A program made the position numbers and the translations under genes. This document shows positions 1 to 12,400 of a DNA stretch of 64,000 nucleotides, piece by piece. This stretch comes from Carettochelys insculpta. Taxonomy: Eukaryota > Chordata > Testudines > Carettochelyidae. Within the stretch, counting starts at the first letter, position 1, and each line of letters starts with the position of its first letter. The notes below the pieces were generated by a model. The model was not told the DNA's origin and made no database searches. It was given only the letters and a program-made list of their open reading frames with translations. Where the stretch lies: contig NC_134138.1 of assembly GCF_033958435.1 (NCBI RefSeq), positions 269,863,798-269,927,797 of the forward strand, given 5' to 3'.

Positions 1-48
1 TCAATGCGGCGCAGGCAAGCCAAAGGTTTGGACACCCATGCTCTAGAG

Positions 49-970
49 CATGGTTTCCCAAACCGGGGGGCATGCCCTCCCGGGGGGGGTGTGAAGAAAT
101 CCTGGGGGGGATGCAAGGCGGCGACCTAGCCCCACCCATCATCCCCCGCAACCTTTGCTTCTGGCTCTCAGCCCCTGCTATTTTACATGGGTGACCCAGT
201 GCAGTCGCTATAAAAAGCAGGCAGCCAGCAAAGACCCACGTGGAGCTGGCTGTCTTCTGCAAAGATGAATAAATATGGGTTGGGGGCCGTGAACGAGGAT
301 GAGGATGGGGTTAGATGAGAGGCTGGGGATGCCTGGTTCAGGTGAGGGGGATGGGGTAAAAGCAGGAGGCTGGTGGTGCCTGGCTTTGTGGGATGGGAGG
401 GGCTCGGATGGGCAAGCTCATGGGGCTTGGGTGGCCGGCCAGCTTGTGGGACTCGCAGTGCTTGGGCAACTGGCCCTGGCATGACAGGGTTCAGGCAGCT
501 CAGGCTGGTGGCTGACCCTGGCAGTGCAGGTCTGGGGCAGCTGGCCCTGGCAGCGTGGAGCTTGAGTGGGCGGCTCGGGCAGCTGGCCCGCTGTTGGGGT
601 GGGTGGCTGGTGGGCAGGTGGCTGGTCCCAACAGGCTGGGCTCAGGCAGCCAGTGTGCAGGCAGGTGGCTGACAGGTGGCTGACCCCGGCGGCACAGGGC
701 TCAGGCAGGTAGCTTTGGCAGTTCAGGTCTCAGGCAGGCAGGTGACTGTCGTGATCAGCTCTGTTGGTCTGCGAGGGGCCAAGAAAAACTATTTGTACTT
801 GTTTTTAATTTTAAACAACATTTTATATCAAGTTTTTTGTTTATTTTAAATTACAAATGGAATTTTTTTTTAAAGGGGGGGTTGGATGTTTTTAAAGAAG
901 AAGTCGGGGCGTGAGGGTGTCTCAAAAATCAAAAGGTGGGGCGTGATGCAGAAAAGTTGGGGAACCACTG
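49..970. mobile_element. hAT-like non-autonomous DNA transposon
   Basis: The element starts CATGGTTTCCCAAACC and ends GGGGAACCACTG, which are imperfect inverted termini. It is flanked by the same 8-bp direct repeat CTCTAGAG (41-48 and 971-978), the target-site length of hAT elements. The interior holds no transposase. Positions 380-760 are a degenerate G-rich minisatellite built from units like GGCTGACCCTGGCAG, and 790-960 is AT-rich with a G run. Confidence 0.6.
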
Positions 971-2295
971 CTCTAGAGCATCATTTGCCTATGGACAGCA
1001 GCCTCCTGCACACCAGAAGCTCAGGGCTTGTCTCCACTAGAAAATTAGATTGACTTAAGTTAGGTCAACCTCTACCCTGCCACAATAATTAAATGGGGTG
1101 CTGGTGTCCAACTACCTTCCTTCTGTTAGGGGTATGCATCCTCACCTGTAGCACTTGCACTGACTGAAGTGGGGCATCGTGGAGCACTCGCAGCCAGAAT
1201 TCAGGGCTTGAAGATGGAGTCCTCCCTCAGCCTCCTTGAGGCTGATTGCTCCTACTGGAAGCCAGGTTGGAGGGTCAGTTTCACAGTAGGGAGCCTACCA
1301 GCAGTGCAACTGCTATTCTTATCTGTTTCAGGACAGCTGTTATTTCACTTTTCCTCTTTGGCTCTGGGTTAGTTTTTAATGCAACTTTAATGCCATTTTG
1401 CATCAAAACCAACATTTTAGGAAACTTTTCAGGAAAAACTCCCTGGAGATTTCTTCTAAAGAGCTCTTCATTAAGAATGTAACTTAAAATAGAACTTTTC
1501 CATTAGCTTCATCTTAGTTAATTGTTTTCAAACTTTTTTCAGTCACAAATCCCTAAAAGTTTTCAAACGGAAGTGTAGATAGCTTTGGAAATCTTAAGTA
1601 GGGTCTGTGGGCCCCACAGACCACACCCGGAAAACCACTGAATTAGAGCTGCTAGGTACAAAAGGGATGTGATTCCTAGGCTTGACTTGATAGAGCAGGG
1701 TACACATGGTTAGGTCCAGTGATGGTGTCTCCAGAACACTCCAGAAAGCTCATCACCTAATAAATTATTCTGTTAGTCTTTAAAGTGCTACTGGACTGCT
1801 TTTTCGTTTTGATAGTATATAGACTAGCACGGCTTTCTCTCTGTTATTATTAGTCTTCAGGCATGTGCCCCTGACACCTGCTAGTCCGGCTGACCACTGT
1901 GGGGCTTCTGACAACTGGCACTGCCAACTGATATCAGCAGGCACCTCCTCCCCCTCCGTCTGCCACAAGCTGCTGGGAGCTGGATCTGCCCATAGGGAGT
2001 GGGGACAGAGCAACAAACTTTATCTGGCATATTCAATTAACCAGCAATCTCCATTCCCCATGAGTGCTGGATAACAAAGCTTCTCTTCTCTAACCCTCAC
2101 AGACAACACTGTACAGTAAAAACCCTTTTATCCATCATGCTGGGAGAGTAGGGAGAGTGCTGGTAAATTAGAAGTGTCATTTGGCAGTGGGAGCGGGGGT
2201 GGGTTGTATTATGGTGGGAAGGAGGGACATAGGAGGGCCTATGGGCACAGATTCTGGGGAGGAAACTTAGGTCCAGCAGGAGCCTGGGACATGGG
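971..2295. other. DLEC1 3' side intron or flank with old repeat fragments
   Basis: No exon or RNA gene was found. At 1,531-1,650 there is a decayed hAT-type tail (ends in an AAAACCACTG-like terminus). Positions 1,765-1,860 hold a piece of an interspersed repeat (TTAGTCTTTAAAGTGCTACTGGACTG) that recurs at 14,250-14,405, 18,409-18,490 and 50,970-51,121. Short open frames here look random. Confidence 0.35.
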
Positions 2296-2731
2296 GGCTG
2301 TGTCTACACGTGCCCCAAACTTCGAAATGGCCATGCAAATAGCCATTTCGAAGTTTACTAATGAAGCGCTGACATGCATATTCAGCGCTTCATTAGCATG
2401 CGGGCGGCAGCAGCGCTTCGAAATTGACGAGCCTTGCCGCCGCGCGGCGCGGCCAGACGGGGCTCCTTTTCGAAAGGACGCCACCTTCTTCAAAGTCCCC
2501 TTATTCCCATGAGCTCACGGGAATAAGGGGACTTCGAAGTAGGCGGGGCCCTTTCGAAAAGGAGCCCCGTCTGGACGCGCCGCGCGGCGGCAAGGCTCAT
2601 CAATTTCGAAGCGCCGCTGCCGCCCGCATGCTAATGAAGCGCTGAATATGCATGTCAGCGCTTCATTAGTAAACTTCGAAATGGCCATTTGCATGGCCAT
2701 TTCAAAGTTTGGGGCACGTGTAGACGTAGCC
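2296..2731. mobile_element. Palindromic TTCGAA-rich MITE, copy 1 (Harbinger-like)
   Basis: A 436-bp element whose two halves are inverted copies of each other, so a transcript would fold into one long hairpin. The ends are GGCTGTGTCTACACG and CGTGTAGACGTAGCC, flanked by a 3-bp GGG duplication. The centre is a GAGCTC dyad near 2,512. It has the same length and nearly the same sequence as 52,670-53,105. Three-bp target duplications and the TIR, shared with the Harbinger at 39,444, suggest PIF/Harbinger mobilisation. No coding capacity. Confidence 0.75.
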
Positions 2732-3333
2732 GGGGTGCTAAATGGGGTGGGCTATTCCCTCCAGCAGTCCCCACAAGCAGCTTCAGATGGAGGGGTAGCC
2801 TCTGTGTGGAGGTGCGGCCCACCAGGAGCTCCCATTGGCCACAGTTCTTGGCCAGTGGTCTGGAAGGCACAGAGTCAGCACTTCTCAGGTGAACAGAAAG
2901 GGCACACTTGCGGAAGCCACCTGGCCATGACTCTGCCTGCAACAAGAGAGTAAGGAAAACACTTGCAGGGGCTGCTGGATGTGGGAACCACTGGAAGTGA
3001 GAACCCTTACTTCCACTGCCCTCCCTTCCCCGCATTTGGTACTCTGAGCCCCTTCCATGCCCCAAGCCCCCTCCCTGAGTGTGTCATGGCAGGTGACCAA
3101 CACCCCAGCCAGCCCTGCACCAACTGTATTATAAATGGGACTTTCTCTGCAGATCAGAAATGCCTGTTTAGTGAGCTTGCCAGCTGGTGAAGAGCCAGAG
3201 AAAAGGGCTTTTACTGTAAGACAAAGAACTCAGCTGCTGTTTGGTGGAGGCAGTTACTCCCTGCAGCATACCAATTTGCAATACCTTCATAAGTCAGCTC
3301 CAAAGACAACACAATTCTGTTCTCATACTGTAC
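2732..3333. other. Intron or 3' flank, no feature recognised
   Basis: The last DLEC1 exon would be expected left of exon 24, but no minus-strand stretch here has an acceptor with a matching open frame. Moderately GC-rich unique-looking sequence. Confidence 0.3.
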
Positions 3334-3454
3334 CTTGCAGTAAAACTGATCCTTAAAGTTGCTTTGGTGGGTAAACTGCCTTCATGTGCCTCAAGAATGC
3401 CATGAGTGGGGGAGATGGAAAATACTTCCACATTGTTATGCCGTTCCTGGTGGT
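3334..3454 (-). CDS. DLEC1: DLEC1 window exon 24
   Basis: 121 bp. The acceptor is TTTGCTGCAG and the donor is GTACAGT. Two bases complete the codon split with exon 23, and two bases (AG) carry into the next exon, which is not in view. It encodes a beta-sandwich end, including [14 protein letters not shown] and LRISFTAR, the C-terminal ASH-like module of DLEC1. Confidence 0.85.
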
Positions 3455-6400
3455 CTGCAGCAAAGAATGAAAGTATCAGCTGAAGACTCCTCAGTTTTGT
3501 GTATAATGCAGCATTCATGTAAGCAACCAATACATCTCCTCACTTGCCAGCAAAAAATTGTCTGGGATTTTCACATGCCTCTGACAAGTCTAAATTTCAA
3601 TTTGCAGGGCATGCTGAGGTGATGGTAGCAGTAAATGGTAAAATAAAATGGTCCTGCTCCCACTGAAGTCAATAGACCTTTTACATTACCCTCTTTAGAA
3701 GCAAGCTTCTGCTAAAGTCAGTGGGAGTTGCTGGTACTCTCCTCTTCTTAGGACCAGAGGTAAAGTTAGAAAAGCCAGGTTAATAAATATGGTAGATCTC
3801 ATTCTATTCTCTTGTGTACATCTGAAGCAATTATTGGAGTCAATGAAAAAACACTGGAGTAAAAGCAGTGTGATCAGCCCCTGACCTGGTTCTTACAGAA
3901 TGATTGTCATTGTGTTGTATATACTGATTAGTGGGCACATTCAGCTTACAAAAAGAGAAGATTAAAACAAACATTAGGCTCTTCTAACCAAGGGAATCTA
4001 TTGCACAGGTTTAATACCCAGTAAAGCAGTCCAGTAACTTCTACATCTGCTTCTGTTTAACAGAAAAACATCTTCTGTCCTTGTTTGGTCAACAAAGCAG
4101 GTCTCAAAATCAACTGTCTCACAAGAGAGCTCCAGTAGTGGGACAGTAAGGTATGCAGTTACTGGCACGAGCTGGAAGGATACAAGAGAGGAAGGGAGTT
4201 AAAGAAATCCCATATTTTTTTCCAAAAAGAAATTAACATGATTTAAGTGGGCTACACTTAAAGACTGCATCGGCACAGCTGTGCTACTATAGCGCTCTAG
4301 TGGAGAGGCTTTGAGTTGACGAGGCAGAGCTCTCTCATCAGTAGAGTTAATGCACCTCCTAGAGAGGTGGTAGCTGTGTTGGCAAGAGATGTTTTACTGC
4401 CAGTGTAGCACTGTCTATGTGGAGAATTAGGCTCCTATAACTATGTTGCTTAGTGATGTGCATTTTTCATAACTCTGAATGTCTGTAGTGCAGCACAGAC
4501 CTCAATTTCTTAGATGCTGACTTAGCTAAGAGAAGAGCTATAGATTCCTCTCTACAATTCAGATTTCATTGACACCTGTGGCCTATTATGAAAGTAAGGT
4601 GTGCCGTGATGCCTTTTCAGGGAGGTTTTCAGAATGGCCATTGTATGTCCTCAGCAAAGTAATACAGTAGGGTCTTAGTATTTATTCAATTATTCACAAG
4701 TGGCCGGAGCAGCCGCTTTCCTGGGGCTCTGGGGCACAGAGCACCGGCAGCTGCCACTTCCCCTGGGGCTCTGGGCAGGAGCACCAGCAGCTGGGGCTGC
4801 CACACACACACAATTGAACATTCGTGAGGGTTCCCAACATGGAACCCTAGCGAATGTTGAGACCCTACTGTATTCACTGTACATTCTGGTTAACTTTTGA
4901 GTGCTGTATGAAGATGCAGATATTACATTTCACTCTAGTTTCTCTTCATTTGTTAAAGCCGTATCTGGCACGTTATGGCACATTGTTTTTACACAGGTTA
5001 TCTACAATTATCATGTTGTTTGTGTCTTGGATACCACAATGAGTCAAGCCCTAGAAACACCTTGAATGAAAATATTCTGCTAGGCTCTGAAAATGTTTAA
5101 AAATCTACATTTTATAGCCTTTGGTATGAAAGAGATCAGTTTTAAACTGGAAGAGTGGATTGTTCATATCCCATCCCATCAGCTAAACATCTTCAGGAGA
5201 CCTCCAAAAAACACTGCTGCAGGAGATGGTGATGCTGGTGTAACTCATTTGCTAGCACTCTGAGTTAAATGCCTTTTGCATGGTGAACAAACGCCTCCTG
5301 CATGGCGTCCAGGGACAAAGTCTCATTGGAGGGTGCCATCTTTTGGTTGAAATGTAATATCTGGGCCTTTCTTCTGTACAATCAAAGAGAATGTGTAACT
5401 CTCTGGCGGAACTGGTACAGCACACTGAGATTAAAACTATCATCCCGAGAGTCTCCTGCAGTCTCAGTTAAAACTATTACTGTTGTGTAGCACTGCTGTT
5501 CCATTATTGATCAGCTGGCACACTTTATCCAGAAGCAACTGCATATCATCGGTGGATAAGTTATGAACAAATAACTGAACACTATTCTCTATGAAATGTG
5601 CATCATGAATATAAAAGCTTTTGCAGTTACTTTTGTTCTCTAGTGCTTCTTACCTGGGTTGTTTTGTTACTGTATTCAATAACCAGATTTTGACTGAATT
5701 CCACTTTCTTATCTCCATTCTCAAACTGGAGCACTTGGATTCCTGTGAGCAGCTGGTCAGCTGGCAGATTCTGATATGTGAGTAACTCCAGACTTGTGTG
5801 AAAAGACACTTTCACCTGAGGGGAATTCAAATGAAAATGTATGAAGCAACTGCAGGAAATCCATAGTGAAAATGACCCAACAACTGCACCCCCAGGTTGT
5901 GTCAGCCCCCATCATGACCCAGCATCATCATGCTACACTGCCCAAAATCCCATGGGAACATATACCACAAGGCAAAGGTTAAAAAAAAAAAAAGACATTT
6001 TTTCAAAATGCAGAACTATTTCCTAAAGGTAAGTGCACTGAAACAGAGGGTGGAGGGTGAAAGGGTGAACTGCAATGCTTTAAAATAGGAGGAAAAAATC
6101 CACATGCTTAAGACTCTGAATTCCCCAGCTGCTTTTCTCCCGAACACCAATTTTACAAAAGTAATTTTGCTGCTTTCCATGAAGTTAGTCATTACTCTTA
6201 TATATAGGTAAGTGGTCAGAATCAAGCCCTGTGTGCCTGTGTTGAAGTGTACGTATAAAAATGCATTTCACTTATTTCATTCTTTTCTCAATGACTTTCC
6301 TGACAACAGCACATACATAAAGACCTGTCAGTCTGCAGATATCCATCTGCTTTATATCTGTAGGCATCTGCATCCACGCATGTGGATATCTGCAGCTCAT

Positions 6401-9400
6401 TTTTGTGGCTATGGATGCAGATGTGGATATGAATTTTGTATCTAGAACTCTGCAAAGTTGCAGGTATCTGCATCCGCAGATGTGGATACAGATATCTGTG
6501 GATCATTTTTGCAGCTGCAGAGGGGCTCTCCACACACACCTAAAACCAACCAGGATGCCTTCACCTGTCACTTAATATAAGGGTTGTGGATGGGAAGGTT
6601 AGACCTTGAAAGGAAGAGTGGAAAGCCAAGTGTTTTCTTTTACACTGTAAATACATGTCATTTTGAGATTCTGATACTGATTTAGTGCTTCCGGCAAAGT
6701 GACTTCAAGAGGACATTGCTGATAATAATAATAAAAATAAAAAAAAAGCATAACCAACACCATTGTACAACTGTTTTTCCTCCCTCCCTAAAGCTTTACA
6801 GTTCACAGACCACAATCGTATACCAATTATTATGAGCTTATCTACATGGTTCACTGATGTGCGCAAGAGGGGGTATAACCCTGTTGAAACAGCACTGCAT
6901 TAACAGACACTAAGGAACATTCAGTGCATTGCCAGTTGGGTCCATGTGGGCCAGTGAGCATGCATGACAACTTACTCCCTGGTAGTGTGAATTAATGCAC
7001 AGGGGCAGACAAACCCAAAGCCGTCTGTTCTGGCCTGAAGGGCTTTTTTGAACCTACCAGCATGTTTTGCTGTGGATGAAGCAGAAGTAGTTTCCTTTGC
7101 TCCTCCCTGTCTCTGTTGGATGTTTTCAGGCTCTTGTTGGGGTCTGTGCTAGACACAGTGAAGGGCTCAGATAGGAGGATCTTGAAATGCAGAGGAGCCT
7201 CTGTGGAATTGGTGAGTTTCAGGTTGTGAGTAGTGACTGACTCTGTCAAAACCTGAAGGAGAATGTGTTAAACTATTTTCAATCTGAATTCACTGCAGCA
7301 GTTTCAAGGCTCTTCAGTCCCCTCTCTTGAGCCATTCAATAGATCAAGAGACTAGGAAATTGTGTCTCAAATGTCTTTTTTTTCATGTGGGTGCTTCAGA
7401 ATCTTCTGATTAACCGTAAAATAAAAGTATAATAAAAGTTTAAAAGCAAAATATGATAGGATTCTAAGTCAGCAAAATTCACAGTCCATGTTAGGAACTA
7501 AACACTGGTATCAGAGAGATTTTTTTAATCTCCTGAAAATGAATAATTGAATAATACTCCTATTATGTGTAAACTTTTAACAATGCATTCCCAGGACATG
7601 GTCAGTGACAACATTATTTTACAGGTACTGTGAGTGTTACTATGAATTGGCTGAATAGCTGAACAGTAGAAATACAGTAATGTGTAGATACTCACTCCAG
7701 AAGAGGGTTGATCTGGTATGAGATCACTTGCCATGGAATGAAATACCATTCCTCCATCATGATCCATTTCTACGGTCAACCTGAATGTAGGGAATCAGAG
7801 CCTGTTAGAACCCTTTTCTTAGGCTCTGATTGCATTTAGTTTACTGTAAGTTTGTGAGCAGTCAGTGCTGTTACACTTACAGAGCAGGCTTTACGAAAGC
7901 TTGCAAGTCCACTCTCAAAGGTGACACTCCATGGCCATGTGAACGAGTCACCTTGCCAGATATCCCTTGTGCAAGCTGACAGAGAAAGGAAGAATACACA
8001 AAAATCAAACAAGTGTGTCAAGTATGAAGCACTAACTTGTGGGTGTTTTCCAAAGCCATCAGCCATAGATGAGCTTTGGCACTGTTTGGTCTATTTGGAG
8101 TAAATTATGTTACCTCTGTAAAAATTCTGAAACAAGCAGAATCTGAACAATATTTGTATTTTGAATACAGACAAAAATTCTTCTTAGATTAGGATGGGGT
8201 CTCAAACCAAAATAGCAAGAAGAGTCATTTTTTCAAATTCAGTTACAAAAATCAATGCTTCTAGAGCTTCAGTGCATGTGAATACAAGACAGTTCTTAAC
8301 AAACAACATCAAACCGTACTTTTTGTAACCCCTATTTTAAGAATGGCGCACACACAATGATTTGTACCAGTTGGAAATGTAAAGTTACTTTCACCCCTGG
8401 ATTGGAGAGCAAATGAGACAAGGAACATACTGTGCAGAGGGATAGGCTCTTAAGCAGGAAGGAGCAATGGTCGGATCAACCTTCCATGCTGAGGAGGAAC
8501 TGGCAATAAGTTCCCTGCAGGTGGTGGTCAATGTCACACCTGCTCTTTGCCAGAGCTGAAATGCTGGCCCCAATTGGCATCCCAGAAACTGATGCTCCAG
8601 CTGGTTTATGGGAGCCCAAGTTCCCACGCTCCCAGGAGCAGAGGCGAGCAGACACAGCAGCTGCTTTGGGCAAAACCCTGTGCCGGCTCCCTGCTCATCC
8701 GTCAGGTGGCCGCAACGTGCCCTGCCTCCTCCCTGCCCCATGTGCTGCCAGCAGAGCGGCAAGCCCACCTGAGGTGAGCTCTGTGCCTGGGCCTTGCCTT
8801 GGAGGTGCTTGTTGCCTGGAGCAGAGGCAGGGAGAGGGGCCAATTCTCCTTCCATCTCCCCATGCCTGTTCCGCCTTCCCTGCCCCTCTCAGCCCCCAGA
8901 TCCGCTGACTTGCACTGGGCGGAGGGAGAGAGAGAGTTGATTGGAGCTGGCCAATGTGGAAAATGCAAGTGGGTGGGAAAGGGAGGAAGTAGAATGGCCC
9001 CCTCTAGTCCCCCTCTCCAGGGCCAGATCACTGTCTCCCAGGGCCTGAATGGAGTCATTGTGGCTCCGGATGCTGCCGCTGCTGACTCCTCTGTGGGTCC
9101 CTGCCCTGCCTCTGCTGAAATAATACAACTAAATTCAGCTGGTTTAATGCCCGGATCCCTCCCGCCGTCCTCTCGGTCATTACACCAACTGCATTTAGTT
9201 CTATTGTTTCAGCAGCAGCGGGGCAGGGAGCTGTAGAGAAGTCAGCAGCGTCAGCGTCCAGAGCTGCAAATGACTCCTTTAAGAGCTGCATGAGGCTCCA
9301 GAGCTGCAGGTTGCTGACCCCTGTATTAGGTGAAAACATATAGAGGCAACTCTTGTTTCCTACAAGTTTATAAAATTGCCAAATATATCATCCTAGTTGT

Positions 9401-12400
9401 TAACATTTTGTGCTTAACATTTGAGGATCTCAAAGTACTTTATAAACACGATTTAAGCTTTGCAGCAGCCTGTAGGTTGTATTTTCCATTTTACTATGAA
9501 GTGTCTCATAGAAGACAGGTGACTTGTCCAAATTCACACAGTGAGTGAGGGGTAGAGCTGGGAATAGGATTAGGAGCCTTAAGTCCTGATTCCCCATTCA
9601 CTTAGTAAATATTAAAACCATGTTCTGGTATGGCCTGGAACAGATGGGACTCTGTTGGGCTAGGCTATTGTACAGGCATACCACTCAGTGCTTACAGTCT
9701 AAAAGATGACACAAGTGGTGGATGAAACAAATGGACTTTCAGAGTTGAGGGAAGGGAGTACTCAGTAACAAAAACAACAGGTTTCAGTATGAATTAGCTG
9801 TGCATTAAATTATTAGCCCAACGATTGCAGACATTACAGTTTACTGCCTGCCTCCCAGGTTGCAAAGCATGAATAATAAAACGGCTTCACTGTTACTAAA
9901 CAACATTTTGGATCAGAAAGACATGAACTGAAGTGACAATACTGCATAGCTAAATGTTGAGCTGTGACAGTACATTTACCTTGCTGTCTAGACTCATGAA
10001 ACCCAGTGCATACCCCTCACATTCAATTTTGTTAACGAGATCAGGTAACATGAGTGGAGTGAAGGAAATATGGATGAAGCCACTGCCACCTGCAGGAACA
10101 ACCTGAAACCAAAATATTATACAGACATTATTTAGCTAAAGCAAATCAGTGGGTTTGTATTATGGAAGATTTTAACAAATCTACAGCAAAGGTTTCATTG
10201 AGCTTTGCAGTTAAAGTATAGCTAAATCTTAATTTGGGCTGCTCTATGCCCACACACGCACAAAAAAAACCAAAATACGAATTAAAACCAAGGTAACAAT
10301 TTCCATGAAATCTATGTGTGTATACTTAACTTTAGCCACTTTCATTTGGAAATAAAGGTGACTATGCAGAGGCTTTTACTAAAATTACTAAACAGGATTT
10401 AGGAAACTGACAATTTCCTAAGAACTTAGTTAACATTCTAATTAAACTTGAGTTCCACAAATCTACAAATGACACTTAATTTTTTCTTTGTTAAGTCTAA
10501 CCTTGCACGTGAACCTTCTGGAAAAGAAGCTCCTTCCACTTGGGAACTGAAAACTGATCTGTGGCTAGCTTAATCATAGAATCATAGAATACTAGGACTG
10601 GAAGGGACCTCGAGAGGCCATCGAGTCCAGCCCCCTGCCCCAATGGCAGGACCAAGTACTGTCTAAACCATCCCTGACAGACAACTATCTAACCTGTTTT
10701 TAAATATCTCCAGCGATGGAGATTCCACAACCTCCCTTGGCAATTTATTCCACTATTTGACCACCCTGACAGTTAGGAACTTTTTCCTAATGTCCAACCT
10801 AAACCTCCCTTGCCATAGTTTAAGCCCATTGCCTCTTGTTTTATCCTCAGAGGCCAAAGAGAACAAAGTTTTCTCCCTCCTTCTTATGAAATCCTTTTAG
10901 ATACCTGAAAACCGCTATCATCTCACCCTTCAATCTTCTCTTTTCCAAACTAAACAATCACAATTCGTTCAGCCTTTCTTCATAGGTCACATTCTCTAGA
11001 CCTTTAATCATTCTTGTTGCTCTTTTCTGGACCCTCTGTAATTTCTCCACATCTTTCTTGAACTGCGGTGCCCAGAACTGGACACAATATTCCAGCTGAG
11101 GCCTAAACAGCGCAGAGTAGAGCGGAAGAATGACTTCTTGTGTCTTGTTCACAACACACCTGTTAATGCATCCCAGAATCACGTTTGCTTTTTTTGCAAC
11201 AGCATCACACTGTTGACTCATATTTAGCTTGTGGTCCACTATAACACCTAGATCCCTTTCTGCTGTAGTCATTCCTAGACAGTCTCTCCCCATTCTGTAT
11301 GTGTGAAACTGATTGTTCCTTCCCAAGTGGAGCACTTCGCATTTGTCCTTATTAAACTTCATCCTGTTTACCTCAGACCATTTCTCCAATTTATCCAGAT
11401 CATTTTGAATTATGACCCTATCCTCCAAAGCAGCTGCAACCCTTCCCAGGTTGGTATCATCTGCAAACTTAATGTGTACTTTCTATGCCAATATCTAAAT
11501 CATTGATGAAGACATTGAACAGAACCGGTCCTAACACAGACCCCTGCGGAATCCCACTTTTTATACTTTTCCAGCAGGATTGATAACCATTAAGAACTAC
11601 TCCCTGGGTATGGTTATGCAGCCAGTTATGCACCCACCTTATAGTAGCCTCATCTAAATTGTATTTGCCTAGTTTTTTTGATAAGAGTATCATGCGAGAC
11701 TGTATCAAATGCTTTACCAAAGTCTAGGTATACCACACCTACCGCTTCTCCCCTATCCACAAGGCTCGTTATCCTATCAAAGAAAGCTATCAGATTAGTT
11801 TGACATGATTTGTTCTTTACAAATCCATGCTGGCTGTTCCTTATCACCTTCCAAGTGCTTGCAGATAATTTCTTTAATTACCTGCTCCATTATCTTTCCT
11901 GGCACTGAAGTTAAGCTGCCTGGCCTGTAGTTTCCTGGGTTATTCTTATTCCCCTTTTTATAGATGGGCACTATATTTGCCCTTTTCCAGTCTTCTGGAA
12001 TCTCTCCTGTCTCCCATGATTTTCCAAAGATGATAGCTAAAGGCTCAAATACCTCCTCCATCAGCTCCTTGAGTATTCTAGGATGCATTTCATCAAGCCC
12101 TGGTGACTTGCGGACATCTAATTTTCCTAAGTGATTTTTAACTTGTTCTTTTTTTATTTCAACTTCTAACCCTACCCCTTTCCCACTAGCATTCACTATG
12201 TTGGGCATTCCTTCATCAGACTTCTCAGTGAAGACCGAAACAAAGAAGTCATTAAGCATCTCTGCCATTTCCAAGTTCCCTGTTACTGTTTCTCCCTCCT
12301 CACTGAGCAATGGCCCTACCCTGTCCCTGGTCTTCCTCTTGTTTGTAATTGATTTATAAAAAGCCTTCCTGTTTCCCTTTATGCCTGTAGCTAGTTTGAG

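Noticed and set aside
2174..2700. Pairs of 60-112-codon frames on both strands
   Set aside because: They are mirror readings of the arms of a palindromic MITE.
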